A DNA stretch of 64,000 bases from Lumnitzera littorea. Taxonomy: Eukaryota > Streptophyta > Magnoliopsida > Myrtales > Combretaceae. The notes under the pieces were generated by a model, which was given only the letters and a program-made list of their open reading frames with translations, was not told where the DNA came from and made no database searches. The translations under genes were made by a program, and so were the position numbers. Below, in pieces: positions 1 to 12,157 of this stretch. Where the stretch lies: positions 70,702,718 to 70,766,717 of the forward strand of contig JAMXBB010000007.1 in assembly GCA_024138015.1 (NCBI GenBank). Direction: 5' to 3'. The first letter of the stretch is position 1. Every line of letters starts with the position of its first letter.

Positions 1-244
1 ATGCTCCTAAAATGTAAAGAAACTTAAAATCAGATCCTTGCTCAAACTATCTCCAGCGACCACTCATTTCACTTAAAACTCCTACTAACCTTCCCACGCA
101 TACTAAACACTATACATAATATAGCTTATATAATTTAGTAATAGCTAGTACATATAAGTATAAAATACATAAAAGTTAGATGTTTAAAAGTGTATTTATA
201 TAAATATACATATGCATATGGTAGGTAATTAAAATATTCTTTTG

Positions 245-622
245 AAAATTACATACAGATACATAGACATAGACACAGACATAGATACAAACACATACAC
301 AAACACACATAGAGATAGACATAGACATAGAGACAGACAGACAGACACACACACACACACATACACACACACGCACGTATGTACGCATGTACACACGTAT
401 GTATGCACACACGCACGCACGCACGTACGCATACATGCACACATGCATACACGCACACGTACACACACACACACACACACACACACATATGCATGCATGT
501 ACGTACGCATGTATGCATACACACACGCACAAATACACACACACATACATTGACACACACACACATGCGCACGTATGCACATATGTACACATGCACACAC
601 ACACACACACACACACACAAGT
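245..622. repeat. CA/CATA/GACA compound microsatellite
   Basis: Low-complexity array: (gaca/cata)n on the left grading into (CA)n mixed with CG and TA steps. From 345 to 531 every base alternates purine-pyrimidine without a break, and 553-619 is a second unbroken run. Reading frames that stay open here on both strands encode only Cys/Val or His/Thr strings and are artefacts of the repeat. Confidence 0.97.
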
Positions 623-1560
623 GGTAAGCTAGTTAGGTTTATAACTGGTAGGTCGGTTTTCCCCAAGGGCTAAATGGCCATAATCACCATCAAAACAACT
701 ACATCGAATTAGTAAACCGATTCCCCTTTGATCATGTGGTAAAGTTTTACAATTTGTCGAACTCGATACAACACAACACCCTTTGATTTTCTAACATTTG
801 ACCACCCGAAACTCTAATCCCAACTTGCAAAAACAACCATGATTTCGCTAGAAATATTTCACAACCACAACTAACAACTTTTTCTCTTCCAAAACCTCAA
901 GAATTCCAAAAGAACTACAATTTGTAGCCAACAAAGAATTACAAGGATAAAGGTACTTACTTGAAATCTTAAGAAAAACACTTTTTCTAAACATGAAACT
1001 AACCTTTCAAATGTTGCAAGAAAGGAGTTCTTCACATCTTACATACCATTATCAAGTAAAATGAAAAATTTAATAAGTTTAGGTAAAGAACTTACTGAGA
1101 ACTTGCATTTTGTAAGTTTTCTTATGAAGGAATGCCTAAAACCAAGTCAAATAACTTAAAACTATAATAAAATGAGATTCTTTGACATTCGTTTCATCAA
1201 TCCTCAAAGAAACGAATTTTCATTGGCAAAGATGTGAATGACTTACTAAAAATCACTATTATCTTGCAAAAACTTAAAGTGTCTTTAGTGCCTTAAACTC
1301 AATCTGAAATTATCTTGTAGTTTTAGAGGGTCTTTGTGAGTTTTTTGCCAACAAGGTAAAGATACATTATGAGGGGGTGGGGGAGAGATGTGGAGACTAA
1401 AGATAGGCATCATGGGAGAGTATGGTTTTGAATTATTTGATTTCCCTTTATGCTCCTACTATCCTTTGTTATGTACATGCCATACCACTCCCTTACTTTA
1501 TATTTTCCTCCCTTAAATATTTTTTTATTATATATTTTTTTCTTTTGTTTGGTTTTTACA
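623..1560 (-). mobile_element. Partial Tekay/Del-like LTR (5' portion)
   Basis: Read on the minus strand this begins at 1560 with tgtaaaaaccaaac and runs into AT-rich sequence laid out like the LTR at 3366-5652, which also begins tgtaaaaacc. Both contain repeated 'aagaacttac/aagttttc' stretches and purine-rich blocks at similar distances from the start. No LTR end is found on the left, where the microsatellite starts, so the copy is probably truncated. It has no coding capacity. The family assignment is inferred from LTR layout only. Confidence 0.45.
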
Positions 1561-2005
1561 AGACATATTGTTGGTAGCCCTTGACTACTTAGTTCGAGTG
1601 GTTATGAACCTATGTGCCATTACCAAAATCTATATTATTGACTTCTCAACTTGTAAATAGTCTCCTGTAGTCGATACACCTTAGTATACAAAATATATAT
1701 TAGGCAACTAATAGCCCATACAATCATATCGCTAAGATTTTCCAAATCCAGAGATCACCCAACAACTTATCTAATTAGAATAGTTATGTAACATAAAGCT
1801 AAAACCGAACCTAAGTTGCCTCATCCCAACTTCCCTACTCATATGTACACTTACTATTGTTGGTTAGTTTACAACTTACATACTCAATGTTAAACAAATT
1901 ATGGCTAACCTAATAAAAAATTTTCTAAAAGAAAAATAGTGCTACTTATGATCAAATCTATAGTCCTTCATATGGCTAAAATCGTACCAAATTGTGTAAT
2001 GATAT
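1561..2005. other. Anonymous AT-rich spacer
   Basis: No ORF, repeat or RNA gene was recognised between the two LTR relics. Confidence 0.5.
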
Positions 2006-2662
2006 TGTTGATAGGGTATTTTAGATATGCACCCTAAGCTCTTTAAACTTGGTTTAATCTCTTATCATAAGTCAAGCTCAATGCAATTGGGATGTCTTCC
2101 ATAGAACCAAAGCTAAGTTATGAAGTAGAGTTCTACTTGAATAAGAGAAGACCTCTAAGCCCCTAGGGACTTAGGCTTCAAGGCTTAGGTTGGCTAGGCT
2201 AATCCATGGAGTTCGAACCATATCATGTGAGAATAGTTCAATATAAACCATAAGTGGACAACCGAGCTAACCTATGGAGCTTAAACCACATCGTATGAGA
2301 ATAATTTAATATAAATGGCAAGTGGACAACTGTTTCTGGCCACTTCCATAAAATCCAGAGCATGTTAAGGGATTGTGATGCGCTTGCTAAGAATAGCTTA
2401 GCCTCATCTTCTATAAATAGAGGATGGAGCCTTTAAGTAAGATGCTTATATTCCTATACACTTTTAGCCTACATTATGGTCATTTTTCCTCTCTCCAACA
2501 TATTACTAACTTAGGTATTGGAGTGGTTACACTAAAAGAAAAACCTTTGGCATTTCCTTTGGCTTAACATATGCTCTTTTCAATCACTTACTCAAAGCCC
2601 TCAAACACCTTTCCAATGTGCTAGAACAACATGTTCTAATTTGTAGAGAAGATTGAGCAACA
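2006..2662 (+). mobile_element. Solo LTR, Tat-type gypsy (family B)
   Basis: Begins tgttgataggg and ends agattgagcaaca, matching the start (tgataggg / tgttgctaggg) and end (cttgagaccaca) of the family A LTRs at 12158 and 32957. A TATA box (tataaata) lies at 2412-2419, followed after about 95 bases by ttaggtattggagtggttac, also present in altered form in family A LTRs. No internal element sequence adjoins it on either side, so it is a solo LTR. The flanking 5-mers (gatat, atttc) do not match, so the duplication has decayed or an end is slightly misplaced. Confidence 0.7.
2412..2419 (+). promoter_or_regulatory. TATA box of LTR B
   Basis: tataaata placed about 400 bases into the LTR, as in the other Tat LTRs of the window. 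It marks the likely U3/R boundary region of a dead LTR promoter. Confidence 0.55.
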
Positions 2663-3365
2663 ATTTCCTATTTTATCTTATGGTTTTAGTTAACTCTTTT
2701 AACCTACCTTCACTTTATCATTATAGTATTATCTTAGGAATCTTCGAGGAATTTAAATATTAATTTTATTTATTTATTTATTTTTCTGTTTCTTCATTTT
2801 CTTATATTTTAGCTCATTTCCATTTTTCTTGACTGAATTATGTCTATTTGGAATAAGGTTTGTGGTGGTAAAAAATTGTATTATCTAACATGTAATTATG
2901 GACTATTTGGATGGTTGCCTTTAGTTAAGAGATTTTATTTCTTATATTCTTTTCATCAACATATATTATCTCAAGTAATAACTCTTAATACCTTTATAAT
3001 TAATTAACAACTTCCATAATCCTTCTTAGAACATTCCCTATTACCTATTCAGTTAAATCTCCATACCTTTACCTACATAAGTCTAAATTTCGTAACAAGT
3101 CTTAGCCTCAAATCTCTATGCCATTATTTTCCCTACCATTTCATGCAAGTGAACCTTATTAATAACCAAAAAATTTTACATTAAGCAAGAATTATCATGC
3201 ACTTGCTCAAGGACTAACATGCATTGAGAGATTTACATCATGCTGCCCCATTTTTATTGTTCCAATGTTATCCCATTCAATTGTGATTGAACATCTAACA
3301 ATTTTATACTATATACTCTTGTTAAGTTGTTTAGTTTGCTCAGATGTCAAAATCATAATTGGTGG
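2663..3365. other. Anonymous AT-rich spacer
   Basis: No gene or repeat was recognised. The longest reading frame nearby starts inside this stretch and runs into the next LTR; it shows no family resemblance. Confidence 0.5.
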
Positions 3366-3530
3366 TGTAATGCCTCGAAATTTATGGGTTATAGTCATGT
3401 CACATGTCAACCTTAGAGGTAGATATGCTAAGGCATCAGGGATCTTGTAACTTATCTAGTTTCTTGAAATAATTATAAGTTTTGCCAAACACGCATTAAA
3501 TGAAACCTTCAACAAAAATAAAGTGAATGG

Positions 3531-3561
<31 letters not shown>

Positions 3562-5652
3562 CATTCAATCTACTAAAGAAAATCATGACCTATTACAACC
3601 TATGAAAATGAAAGCAACAACCAACAACATTAGCTAGGGAGTCTTACAGCTCCAATAAGTAACATAAAATAACATGACCAACAAGAGTCATAGGCAACTC
3701 TACCTAGGAGTTCAACAAGCATCACCATAACTTTACATAATTGAACATCATAATTAGAAACCAAAAATAGAGTCTCAACTCTCAACAAAATCAAGCTTAA
3801 CATCTATGTAACTTAACTTATCATCAAAATAGTAGTAGTCTTTATCCTCATTATAATAATAATATCTTAAGTCATCATAATACTTAACGAATTTATTTTA
3901 ACCTGCACCTACAATTGAAAAACATAAGTCCTTGAAAAGTAGCTATTGCCTAGTATAAGATACTAAACACGCATGATTAAGCAGCTACATACACACATGC
4001 ATAACAAGTACTAATATTAATATGCAACAAATGCCGATTATTATCTTTAATTGACAAATCAATCAATCATCACAATCTTAGTGTCCTAAGACATGAGGAA
4101 ACTCATGACTCCTACAAGTAGGCAATATACATATATACAATTTAAATATTGGTGTTAGATCTTCCCTAACACCCAGTAACCCTCCTAGAATCTAAATGAG
4201 TCACCCCAATGAGGAATTCCACTAGAGACAATGTCATACAAAAATTATTAGGTGTCTCATCAACCACACCAAACCTTACTGATGGGAAGAACCAAGCACA
4301 TACAAACAAATCATAACTAATCTAACTTTGTATTTAGTTTGGTTTAATTTAACTACTCTTGCATGTATGACTAACAACTAAGTATCCTATACCTAACTCC
4401 AAAGATTCATTCAACAAGTACTCTATTCTACAACCCAATAACAAACTAAATAATTAGTTTAGGTCCTATTCTAAACCATTAACGCTATCTCTCACTCTTA
4501 ACAACTGAATAACTCCACTTATACCTCAAGCCATTATAACGATCAAGAATTATTCATTGAAGAAAAGTGAATTTTGAAAATATTTTGATTTGGAAAACTT
4601 GTTAGAAATGTTTTAGGAAGGAAAACAACGTTAGAAAAACAAGAAAGAACGAGTTGGGAAACTTCTATATGATGTTGCAAACATGGCAATGGGATGCTAA
4701 GGTGGCTGGCATCCAAATGCCAATAAGAACTCACATTCTATGAGTTTTCATATGGTCAAGCATCCAGACATTATGCACTTAGGTATCTAGATTCTAGTCA
4801 CAATTTGCAAATTTATACAAGTTGTGATGCGTGACTTTGTTCCTCTAACATCCCAACTTTGAATAATTTTTAAACATCCACTTGAGAAGGTTTTCTCGAC
4901 ACCTTAACTAAAAAGAAACTTCGTCTTAAATAGCCCTCAACACCTACAACAAATTTTTCTAACCTCCCTCAAGAATCAATACATCAACAACAACAACTAA
5001 AAAAAGAACTTCAATAAGAGTGAATGCTTAGGATCACTTATTTGAGCCTTTGACAAAATAATACACAAACTTGAATCTCCACCTCTCAACCTCTACAAAA
5101 ATGGACTTTCCTTCATGGTTCAAATCATTCTTTAAAGAAAACTAAATTTCTAGGACAAAAGTGAAGAACTTACCAAGACCATTCACCTCTTATGTACTCT
5201 TGGTGAGAAAATACCTCAAAACTTGAAATTCAATGCTTAAAGGTTGCAAAAACAAGTTTTTCTACAATTCACTACACCTCTTTGAAGAAAAATCAAAATC
5301 TAAGATGGTTAGGTGAAAAACTTACTAAAGAACGATATTTCATAATTTTTTTTTTTTAAGTTACTTTGACATTGAATGCTTAAAATCCTCAAATCCAAGT
5401 TAGGGTTAGCATTAGGAATAGTTTTGTGAAGTTTCTACTTTCTAAGGTGAAAATATGTTATGCGGCAAAAGAGGAAGATATGGCTAAATTTAAAACAATA
5501 TGGGGGGAGTTATGGGATAGTGGGGGTTTTAAATCCCTTAATGACTATTTTGTCCTTGCTTTCCTAAATGAACTATTAGCCATACCAAGCCTTAATGCTT
5601 CATTTTATAATTATTTATTCTGTTTTATTTTTTCTTATTTATGGTTTTTACA
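3366..5652 (-). mobile_element. Solo LTR, Tekay/Del-like gypsy (family F)
   Basis: On the minus strand it starts tgtaaaaaccataaataag (5652) and ends ttcgaggcattaca (3366). Both ends are of the TG...CA type and typical in style of long chromovirus LTRs. Flanking 5-mers are ggtgg (3361-3365) and agtgg (5653-5657), a TSD with one mismatch. About 500 bases before its 3' end is a splice-acceptor-like tgtaggtgcag followed by gttaaa, as in LTR E. No internal region adjoins. It contains a (CATA)n microsatellite. Confidence 0.65.
3531..3558. repeat. (CATA)n microsatellite
   Basis: About seven tandem CATA units inside LTR F. Confidence 0.95.
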
Positions 5653-6229
5653 AGTGGAGACATAATTGAGGCATTAATTTTAGTTTTAAATCAAAATAGA
5701 TTACTTAGCAATAGAGATTGGGAAATGATTTAACCTTTTTGTGCTTTACCAATTGAAACAATAATAGCACTAGTATGATGTAGTTTATCCTAAGGAGTTG
5801 ATAAGAAAGATAGAAGGAAAAATTTTTCTTTCGGAATATCAATTATCATATTAAATTTGTGCATATGTATATATATATATGTGTATGTGTGTATACACAG
5901 CTCTAATAGGATATTGTTTATGTTAGAACTTAGAATTAGATCATGCCAACCATTAATATAGACAACATAGGTTGCTATCATTATATGCAATAGCACTATG
6001 GTATTGAATAGCGAGGACTAAAGTCTATGCTATACCTTATTTTGCCTAGACATAATTAGATGTATGGTATTTGTGGAAAATTTCATTCACATTGCTATCT
6101 TTAATTTGCTGTCTCAATGGAGTCTAAGAAATTATGATTAATTATTTAATAGTTTATATAATAAATACTTATCTTTGATTTGTTTAATTTACCAACTATT
6201 AAATTATGATCGATAGAAACATAATTGAA
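5653..6229. other. Anonymous AT-rich spacer
   Basis: No gene recognised. It includes a short TA/TG-rich patch near 5867-5895. Confidence 0.5.
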
Positions 6230-6361
6230 ACACCAATGTTTTTTCTTTCTTTTTTTGTCAACTATAAGAGAGAGGAAGGATTCAAACCTTGATTTATCTT
6301 AATGAGAAACTAGTAACGATGTCATTAGGCTACAATGGCCTTAGCTCGAGACACCAATGTT
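6230..6361 (-). mobile_element. tRNA-derived SINE with 11-bp TSD
   Basis: The body is 6241-6350. On the minus strand a Pol III A-box-like stretch (gtagcctaatgacatcg) is followed about 35 bases later by a B-box-like ggtttgaatcc, a pyrimidine-rich segment and an A-rich tail (gacaaaaaaagaaagaaaa). The sequence acaccaatgtt occurs immediately on both sides (6230-6240 and 6351-6361) as a perfect direct repeat. Internal promoter boxes, an A-rich 3' tail and a long TSD together are the hallmarks of SINE retroposition. Confidence 0.8.
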
Positions 6362-6699
6362 AAAATTGCAATTTTCCATACCATGTATTTAGTTATTTAC
6401 TCATTACACCTACTTCTTTCAAAAGTAAAATTTTGGATATTTTAGGCTCCATCGCTTAATGGTGGTTATAAAATTAATTAGATTGTATATGGTAAACACC
6501 TTCCATCCATACTATTCATTCATGGGATGGGAAAACAAGTTTGTTCCCCTTAAGTAACAAGTTGAAATTTTTCCTAGACAAAAAATTATATAGATATATT
6601 TTTTTACCATTTAATTGTTTGTTTCACAACAAATTTTGTCTTGTTAAGATAAGAAAGACAAAGACTTGTTGAGTAACTAAGTTCCTACTACCAAAAAGC

Positions 6700-6734
<35 letters not shown>

Positions 6735-7885
6735 GAAGATTAAGTAAAATGCACATACTTAATATCTTAACATAATGATAAATAAATAACTACAATATGA
6801 AATTTATAAGATAAGCTTGAGATACTCTAAATGAGTGCATAAAATAAATGAGGAAAATTAAATAATTTAAAAGGAAACTAACATAAAAGTCTTCCTGAAA
6901 TAAAATCTACATAAATTCCATTCGAGATTTGATAAATAGGACTATAATTTTTTCTCACGATTCACTCTAATACGAAATCGCTTGCAAAGAGAGGAGAATC
7001 AAAGATAGCACGTAACATGTTAAGTTCTTAACATAAATCTTTTGAATTCATAATCAAAACATAAAATTAGAAGTAAGATTATTATAATCGTAAAATTTAG
7101 AAATATTAGAAATCCTTAAACTTGGTTATAAATTTAAGGAAAAACTATAGCTAATAATTCGTATTTAAAACCTTAAAGCATGATATAAAGCTTCAATTGT
7201 CAAGTATAAAACAAAGTAAAAAATCTAAGAAGTTTAATTTAAAAACTTAGAATGGCTTATAGACTAAGGTGTTCAACCTCTACAACCCTGAAACTCAATT
7301 CACTTTGGGAATATAAAAATTGAATTAAGAAATAGTAAGTAAATTTTAGAGAATTAAGTTGTAAAATGAAATTGTAAGGATGAAAAATTAGAAATATCCT
7401 AAAATTTTAAGATTGAACCCTAGAAATCGTTATCTAAAAACTAAAATTAATAGGCAACACTTAACTTTATTTTTTAACCAAATCCATGATTATGAAACAT
7501 GGTGAAAGATAATGCAATGTATTATATGTAATTGATGTGGTTTCTAAATATAATCAATGCGAGTGGAACTAGCTATATTACTTAAAGAGCATTGATACAC
7601 AAATCGAATATTTACTACAAAAAATTGAACTAAACTTATAGAATGCATACACATGTTTTCGTTGTTACAAACTGTGGAATAAAATTTAGCCAAATAAATG
7701 AATTTCACTATTTCCAAGACATTCAGCCAGTATTTGCAAAATTACGTGGGCCTTATTAACATTTTTCTTGGTTAAATTAATGGAAATTTCAATAGAAGTT
7801 AGTAAGAATGGTACGTGAATTATTATGACTATTATAAGTATATTTAATAACTGTAAAGTAAATAGAGCAATAAAGCTCTATAATT
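6362..7885. other. Anonymous AT-rich spacer
   Basis: No gene recognised; contains only an (AG)n microsatellite. Confidence 0.5.
6703..6731. repeat. (AG)n microsatellite
   Basis: About 14 tandem AG units. Confidence 0.97.
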
Positions 7886-8045
7886 GTTAGTTATATGATT
7901 AGTTAGCATGTTAAATAGTTCTTAACTAGCAGTATAAAAAGCATTAAACATGTATAAAATATTTCTTCATTCAATTGAATATTTTTTATGTCTTCTTTTA
8001 ACTCTTTGTTCTTCCTTATTCATCTTCCTCTTTTATATAAAACTT
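7886..8045 (+). mobile_element. copia 5' LTR (approximate)
   Basis: The start is placed at tgttagttatatg and the end just before the primer-binding site. A TATA-like tataaaaag lies at about 7932. At about 160 bases it is short but within the copia range. No partner LTR remains to confirm the ends. Confidence 0.45.
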
Positions 8046-8049
8046 GATA

Positions 8050-8061
8050 TGGTATTAAAGC
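8050..8061 (+). other. Primer-binding site (tRNA-iMet type)
   Basis: tggtattaaagc differs at two positions from the tggtatcagagc that pairs with the 3' end of initiator tRNA-Met, the usual primer of plant copia elements. Confidence 0.75.
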
Positions 8062-8077
8062 AGTAATTTTCACAAAC

Positions 8078-9190
8078 ATGTCATCTGTTAGGAAATAAGA
8101 TAATCCTTTGAGCCCTTATTTCCTTTATCTTTGCAAGAATAGCTCTTGTTTCATCAATTCTTATAGGATGGAATTATCATTCATGAAGTCGTTCCATGAA
8201 AATGGCTTTGCTTTTCAGAACTAATTGAAGTTTGTTGATGGTACTATTGTTTAATGTAAAAAGACAAATCAATTGTATCTTATTGGCAAGAGGTGTAATA
8301 TGATGGTTCTATCATGGCTCATACATTCTTTATCAAAGCTAATAGTACAAAATGTTATATGGATAAATGTGGCTTATAGGGTGTAGAAAGATCTCTAAGC
8401 TTGATTTTCTCAAGGTGTCTCTTAGAGAATTTCTAAACTTTAAGAAGAAATCTTCAACTTTTAACAAGGTACTCTAATAGTAATTGAATGTTTCACTCAT
8501 GAAGATTTTATGGGATGAATTGAATGTTTTAAGGCCATTGCCAATCTATAATCCTAGATATAATTGCAATGCTTTGAAAGTCATGAAACAATACTTGGAT
8601 AATGATCAATTATTAGGTTCTTGAAAAGACTTAAATGACAATATTTCATAATAAGAATGCAAGTGTTGTTAATGGATTTATTATCCAGTATTAATAGGAC
8701 TTTTCGCTAGTTTTGCAACAAGAAAGATAACTTAGTTCAACGATCAATCAAAATACTAGTGAATCGAATATGTTTGATACAAGAGTTGTGAATCAAGGAG
8801 CAACTAACTATGTAAGTCAAGGAAATAATTCTTGAAAATTTGTTGGATATGGTGGAAATAATAAGAAGCCTATTTGTTCTTACTGTAGATTTATTAGATG
8901 TACAGTTGATAAATTTACAAGAAACACAGATATCCATCTATTTTCAAAGGATTGAAAGCAAGAAAAGGTAATTAAGTAGAAGCTTTTTTGCAAGAACAAT
9001 TCCTATCTACAAAATAACAATATGATAGGTTGATTAAACTTCTTAATAACTCTGTAAATACTTCTTGAAAACAAGAGTAAACGAATATTGAGCAACAATC
9101 ACAAGTTAATGTAATAGGAACATTATTTCTAGTTGAAATAGAAGCTTTAACTTAAGGTATATATTTTTCATTTAACTTATTTAGTAGAGG
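8078..9190 (+). pseudogene. copia gag with zinc knuckle
   Basis: Starts near an ATG at 8078 (MSSVRK). Fragments in all three frames match copia capsid: a 'KFVDGTI' segment near 8230, 'MVLSWL' near 8300 and a 'YLDNDQLLG' type segment near 8590. A decayed zinc knuckle (ICSYC...) lies near 8875. The normal role is to form the virus-like particle and bind genomic RNA. Many stops and frameshifts; not functional. Confidence 0.7.
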
Positions 9191-9194
9191 GTTA

Positions 9195-9420
9195 AATGAA
9201 AAATCTTGAATTTAGACACTAATGCAAGGGACCACATCACTTGCTTGTTGGAAAATTACACAAATTATAAAAAAATACAAGATATATTTGTCAAATTACC
9301 CAATAATTCACAAGTCAAAGTTACTTATGTTGGATCAATTCAGTTAGCTGCTTCATTATTGTTAAAGGATGTTTGTATGTTCCAAAGTTCAAGTTTAACT
9401 TGATATTTGTAAGTAAACTA
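9195..9420 (+). pseudogene. copia aspartic protease remnant
   Basis: An open stretch carries LDTNARDHI where copia proteases have a DTGA(S/T)DHI active site, so the glycine of the catalytic triad is replaced by Asn. It lies between gag and integrase as expected. The enzyme would cleave the polyprotein; this copy is inactive. Confidence 0.7.
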
Positions 9421-9589
9421 ATGTCAAATGATGATTGTTGTGTTTTGTTTACGAAAAGTAACTGCCATATTTAAGACAATCAAAGATGGAAATTGATTGG
9501 ATATGTTAAGATTTTGGATGAATTATATCAATTTCAATTGGAGCATTAGAGGTCGATTACATCGTTAATAAGAAGTTCTATTGCTTTAG

Positions 9590-10330
9590 TAAACTTTACT
9601 GTATATAAAAGTTAGCTTTAGCATTATAGGCTAGGTTAGATTCCACTCAGTAGATTGCTAATATTTTTAAAGGAAAATCAAAACATTATTGTAGATGATT
9701 TGATTACTCCATGTATTGTTTGTCATTTTGCTAAATAGAAGTGATTGCCATTTCCAATAAGTATAGCAACTTCATCAAGTTGTTTTTATTTGGTTCATAT
9801 GGATATATGAGGTCCTATACCTATATTTACTTTACACAATTAGCATTATTTCTTAACTATCATCGATGATTATAGTAGAGCAACTTGAGTATTTTTTATG
9901 AGATTCAAGTTCAAAGCAAGAGCTTTATTACAAAATTTTGTTAATTTATTGCATATACAATTTGGGATTAAAGTTTAATGTATAGGCATAGATAATGGAT
10001 AAGAATTTAATCTTCTCAATTTTTTTTTGCTTTTGAAGGCATTAAGCATCGAAGGTCATGTGTAAAACCCCCTTAATGAAATAACATCATTGAAAGAAAA
10101 CATTAACATATAATGCAAGTAGTAAGAGCACTTCAATTACAATTTGATTTAGTGCTATAGTTTTGGGGTGAGTGTGCTTTGCATGTAACTCATCTAATAA
10201 ATAGAACTTCCTCTATTGTCACAAACAATAACACTCCATATCACTTCTTTATAAGAATTTACCTTTCTTGAACACTTGAAGGTGTTTGGATGTTTGTTCC
10301 GGTAAAGAGAAAATTTTACAACTAGCTTCT
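9590..10330 (+). pseudogene. copia integrase (GAG-pre-integrase plus core)
   Basis: Short in-frame pieces spell the pre-integrase segment (CHFAK-like near 9720) and the integrase core: 'HMDIGP'-like near 9797 (tga in place of Trp), 'TIIDDYSRAT' near 9860 and 'GIDNG.EF' near 9990. It would insert cDNA into the genome. There are several stops, and the HHCC finger is no longer readable. Confidence 0.78.
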
Positions 10331-10639
10331 GTTATTAGTATTGAAAACAATGTTGATGCAGATGCTGATGTACAACCTACACTTGAAGAATCAATTACTT
10401 AGATAAGAAAGTTGTGCTTATGGCATTTAGGATTCTTTTTTTAATTGACTCTCTTTTTCTTTTAGTTGTCTCTCTTAACATCTATGCCCTAAAACAAGAC
10501 TTTATATAGCTATGTTAAAATATAGAAATAATAACACGTGATACAATATATTGTAGACACCTTAATAATCAATAAAAATATAATACTTAAGTAACTACTA
10601 AAAATATAATATTACTTGCTTTAATTCATTCCAACATAG

Positions 10640-11110
10640 TACAAAGCTTGTTTAGTTGCAAAAGGTTACATCTAATAATTTGGAATAGATTTTCCTTATA
10701 CATTAAGTCCTGTAGTGAAATTAACAATGTTCAACTGTTGCTCTTGCTTGCTACTTGTCACAATTGGTTTTTACATCAATTAGACATTAACAATGTTTTT
10801 CTCCATGGAGATTCAGTAGAGAAATTGTATATGTCATCACTTGAAGGTTTTGAAGCCAAAAATAAAAATGAGGTTTATCACTTAGTTAAATCCTTATACA
10901 GACTTAAACAAGCAAGTAGGCAATAGCATGTAAAGTTAACCACAACGTTGCTTTCGAATGGATTTCATCAGCCTTAAGCTGATAATAGTCTCTTTTTACA
11001 TAACAGTGATGGGAATTTTATTGTTTGTTAGTTTATGTTGATGACATAATTGTTGCAAACACATCTATGGAGTAAGTTCATCACATTAACAAGTGTATAC
11101 ATGTTACTTT
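10640..11110 (+). pseudogene. copia reverse transcriptase
   Basis: A 92-codon open stretch (10648-10926) contains LHQLDINNVFLHGD, EKLYM and LVKSLYRLKQASRQ, the classic copia RT core. After a stop and frame change, VYVDDIIV is encoded at 11031-11054, so the catalytic Asp pair is still visible. The N-terminal third has decayed. Confidence 0.88.
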
Positions 11111-11199
11111 CTAGATTAAAGATTAGGTGGAATAGAAATATTTTTTAGGTTTTGGAAGTTCTAAAAAACAAAAAAAAAAAAAAGGCATTAACCTTTGTA

Positions 11200-11224
11200 A
11201 ATATATATATATATATATATATAT
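11200..11224. repeat. (TA)n microsatellite inside copia RT/RNase H
   Basis: About 12 TA units, preceded by a poly-A run. It expanded within the coding region and breaks the frame. Confidence 0.95.
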
Positions 11225-11234
11225 TATTGAGATT

Positions 11235-11775
11235 TGTTGAAAGATATAAGTTTTATGGAATTTAAACTAGCTTCTACTCCAATATTACATGATTAGAAAC
11301 TTATCAAAGATGACGATTCTTCACTTCTTATAGATTTGACCTACTATAAGAAGTTAATTAGATGATTATTGTATCTCACTCGTACTCATGCTAATATAAT
11401 GTTTGCTGTATAATTACTCTTATATTTCTTAAACAGTCATACTTAGAAACATTTAACTATAGTACATTGAGTACTTAGGTATCTTAAGTCACCTTTAGGC
11501 TTCATGTAATGATATTAGAAAATTAGTGATTAGTTATTGTATTTTCCTAGGCGAATCCTTAATATCTTAGCAATAGAAGAAGCAATTGACGGTATCCAAA
11601 TCATCATCAAAGGTTGAATATTGTGCAATGGTGATAACAGTATGTAGAATATAGTAGTTTATGTACATTCTTTAAGATTTGAACATTAAACATGACAACC
11701 TTCCTTTGTTGTTTTCTATCGACCAATTTGTAATTTATATTGCAAAAAACCTAGTATTTCATTAACGTATCAAAC
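11235..11775 (+). pseudogene. copia RNase H remnant
   Basis: Pieces such as YKKLI.RLLYLTRTHANI and FAV (about 11345-11410), LRYLKSPLG (about 11470) and YIAKN..FH.RIKHI (about 11740-11775) follow the RT connection and RNase H order of copia elements. It ends abruptly where Tat family A sequence begins. Confidence 0.75.
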
Positions 11776-12157
11776 ACATAACATGATGTGTTCTTGCCTC
11801 AATTTGGAGCACCTACCTCGAGTTGTGAAGTCTTCACCTCAGTTCGCCCCTCTAGCCTCGAAGACTTATGTTTTGCTCTAATTAGATGGAGAGCCTACTA
11901 CTCAAGTCAAAGATGTCGGACCTTTCATATTCTACCTTGAAACTGTCACACTCACCTTTACTTAGAAGGTAGCTTGATTGGATATGTCACACCTACTTAG
12001 CCCTTGCGCCAGTTAACTTAGACATCTTTACCTCAACCTTATGTTAGCTCGAACATCTTCACCTCTAACTTTTGCCTAACTAGATCAACTTCACGCTTGA
12101 GAAGCATATCTTTCCCCTCTCCTTGCCTTCATTATGGCAATGAGACTACCGGGGGGG
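11776..12157 (+). mobile_element. 3' internal region of a truncated Tat family A element
   Basis: Aligns by eye, as reverse complement, with 33480-33870 of the large minus-strand element (shared 'cttcacctcagttcgc', 'ctccttgccttc.ttatggcaa.gagac' and others). It ends in a seven-G polypurine tract (12151-12157) directly before the LTR. Nothing upstream of this part of the element is present. Confidence 0.75.

Larger units (their letters stand above)
7886..11775 (+). mobile_element. Degenerate Ty1/copia element, 3' truncated
   Basis: Domains in copia order are seen in broken frames: short 5' LTR, primer-binding site, gag with zinc knuckle, protease, integrase, RT, RNase H. Integrase before RT is diagnostic of Ty1/copia. 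The RNase H reading ends at a decayed '..FH.RIKHI' motif near 11770. From there the sequence is the 3' region of a Tat element, so the 3' LTR is absent. Stops and frameshifts occur throughout, so the copy is long dead. Confidence 0.88.

Noticed and set aside
176..666. Long Cys/Val-rich or His/Thr-rich reading frames on both strands
   Set aside because: Pure translation of the CA-rich microsatellite; all frames are open because the repeat lacks stop codons.
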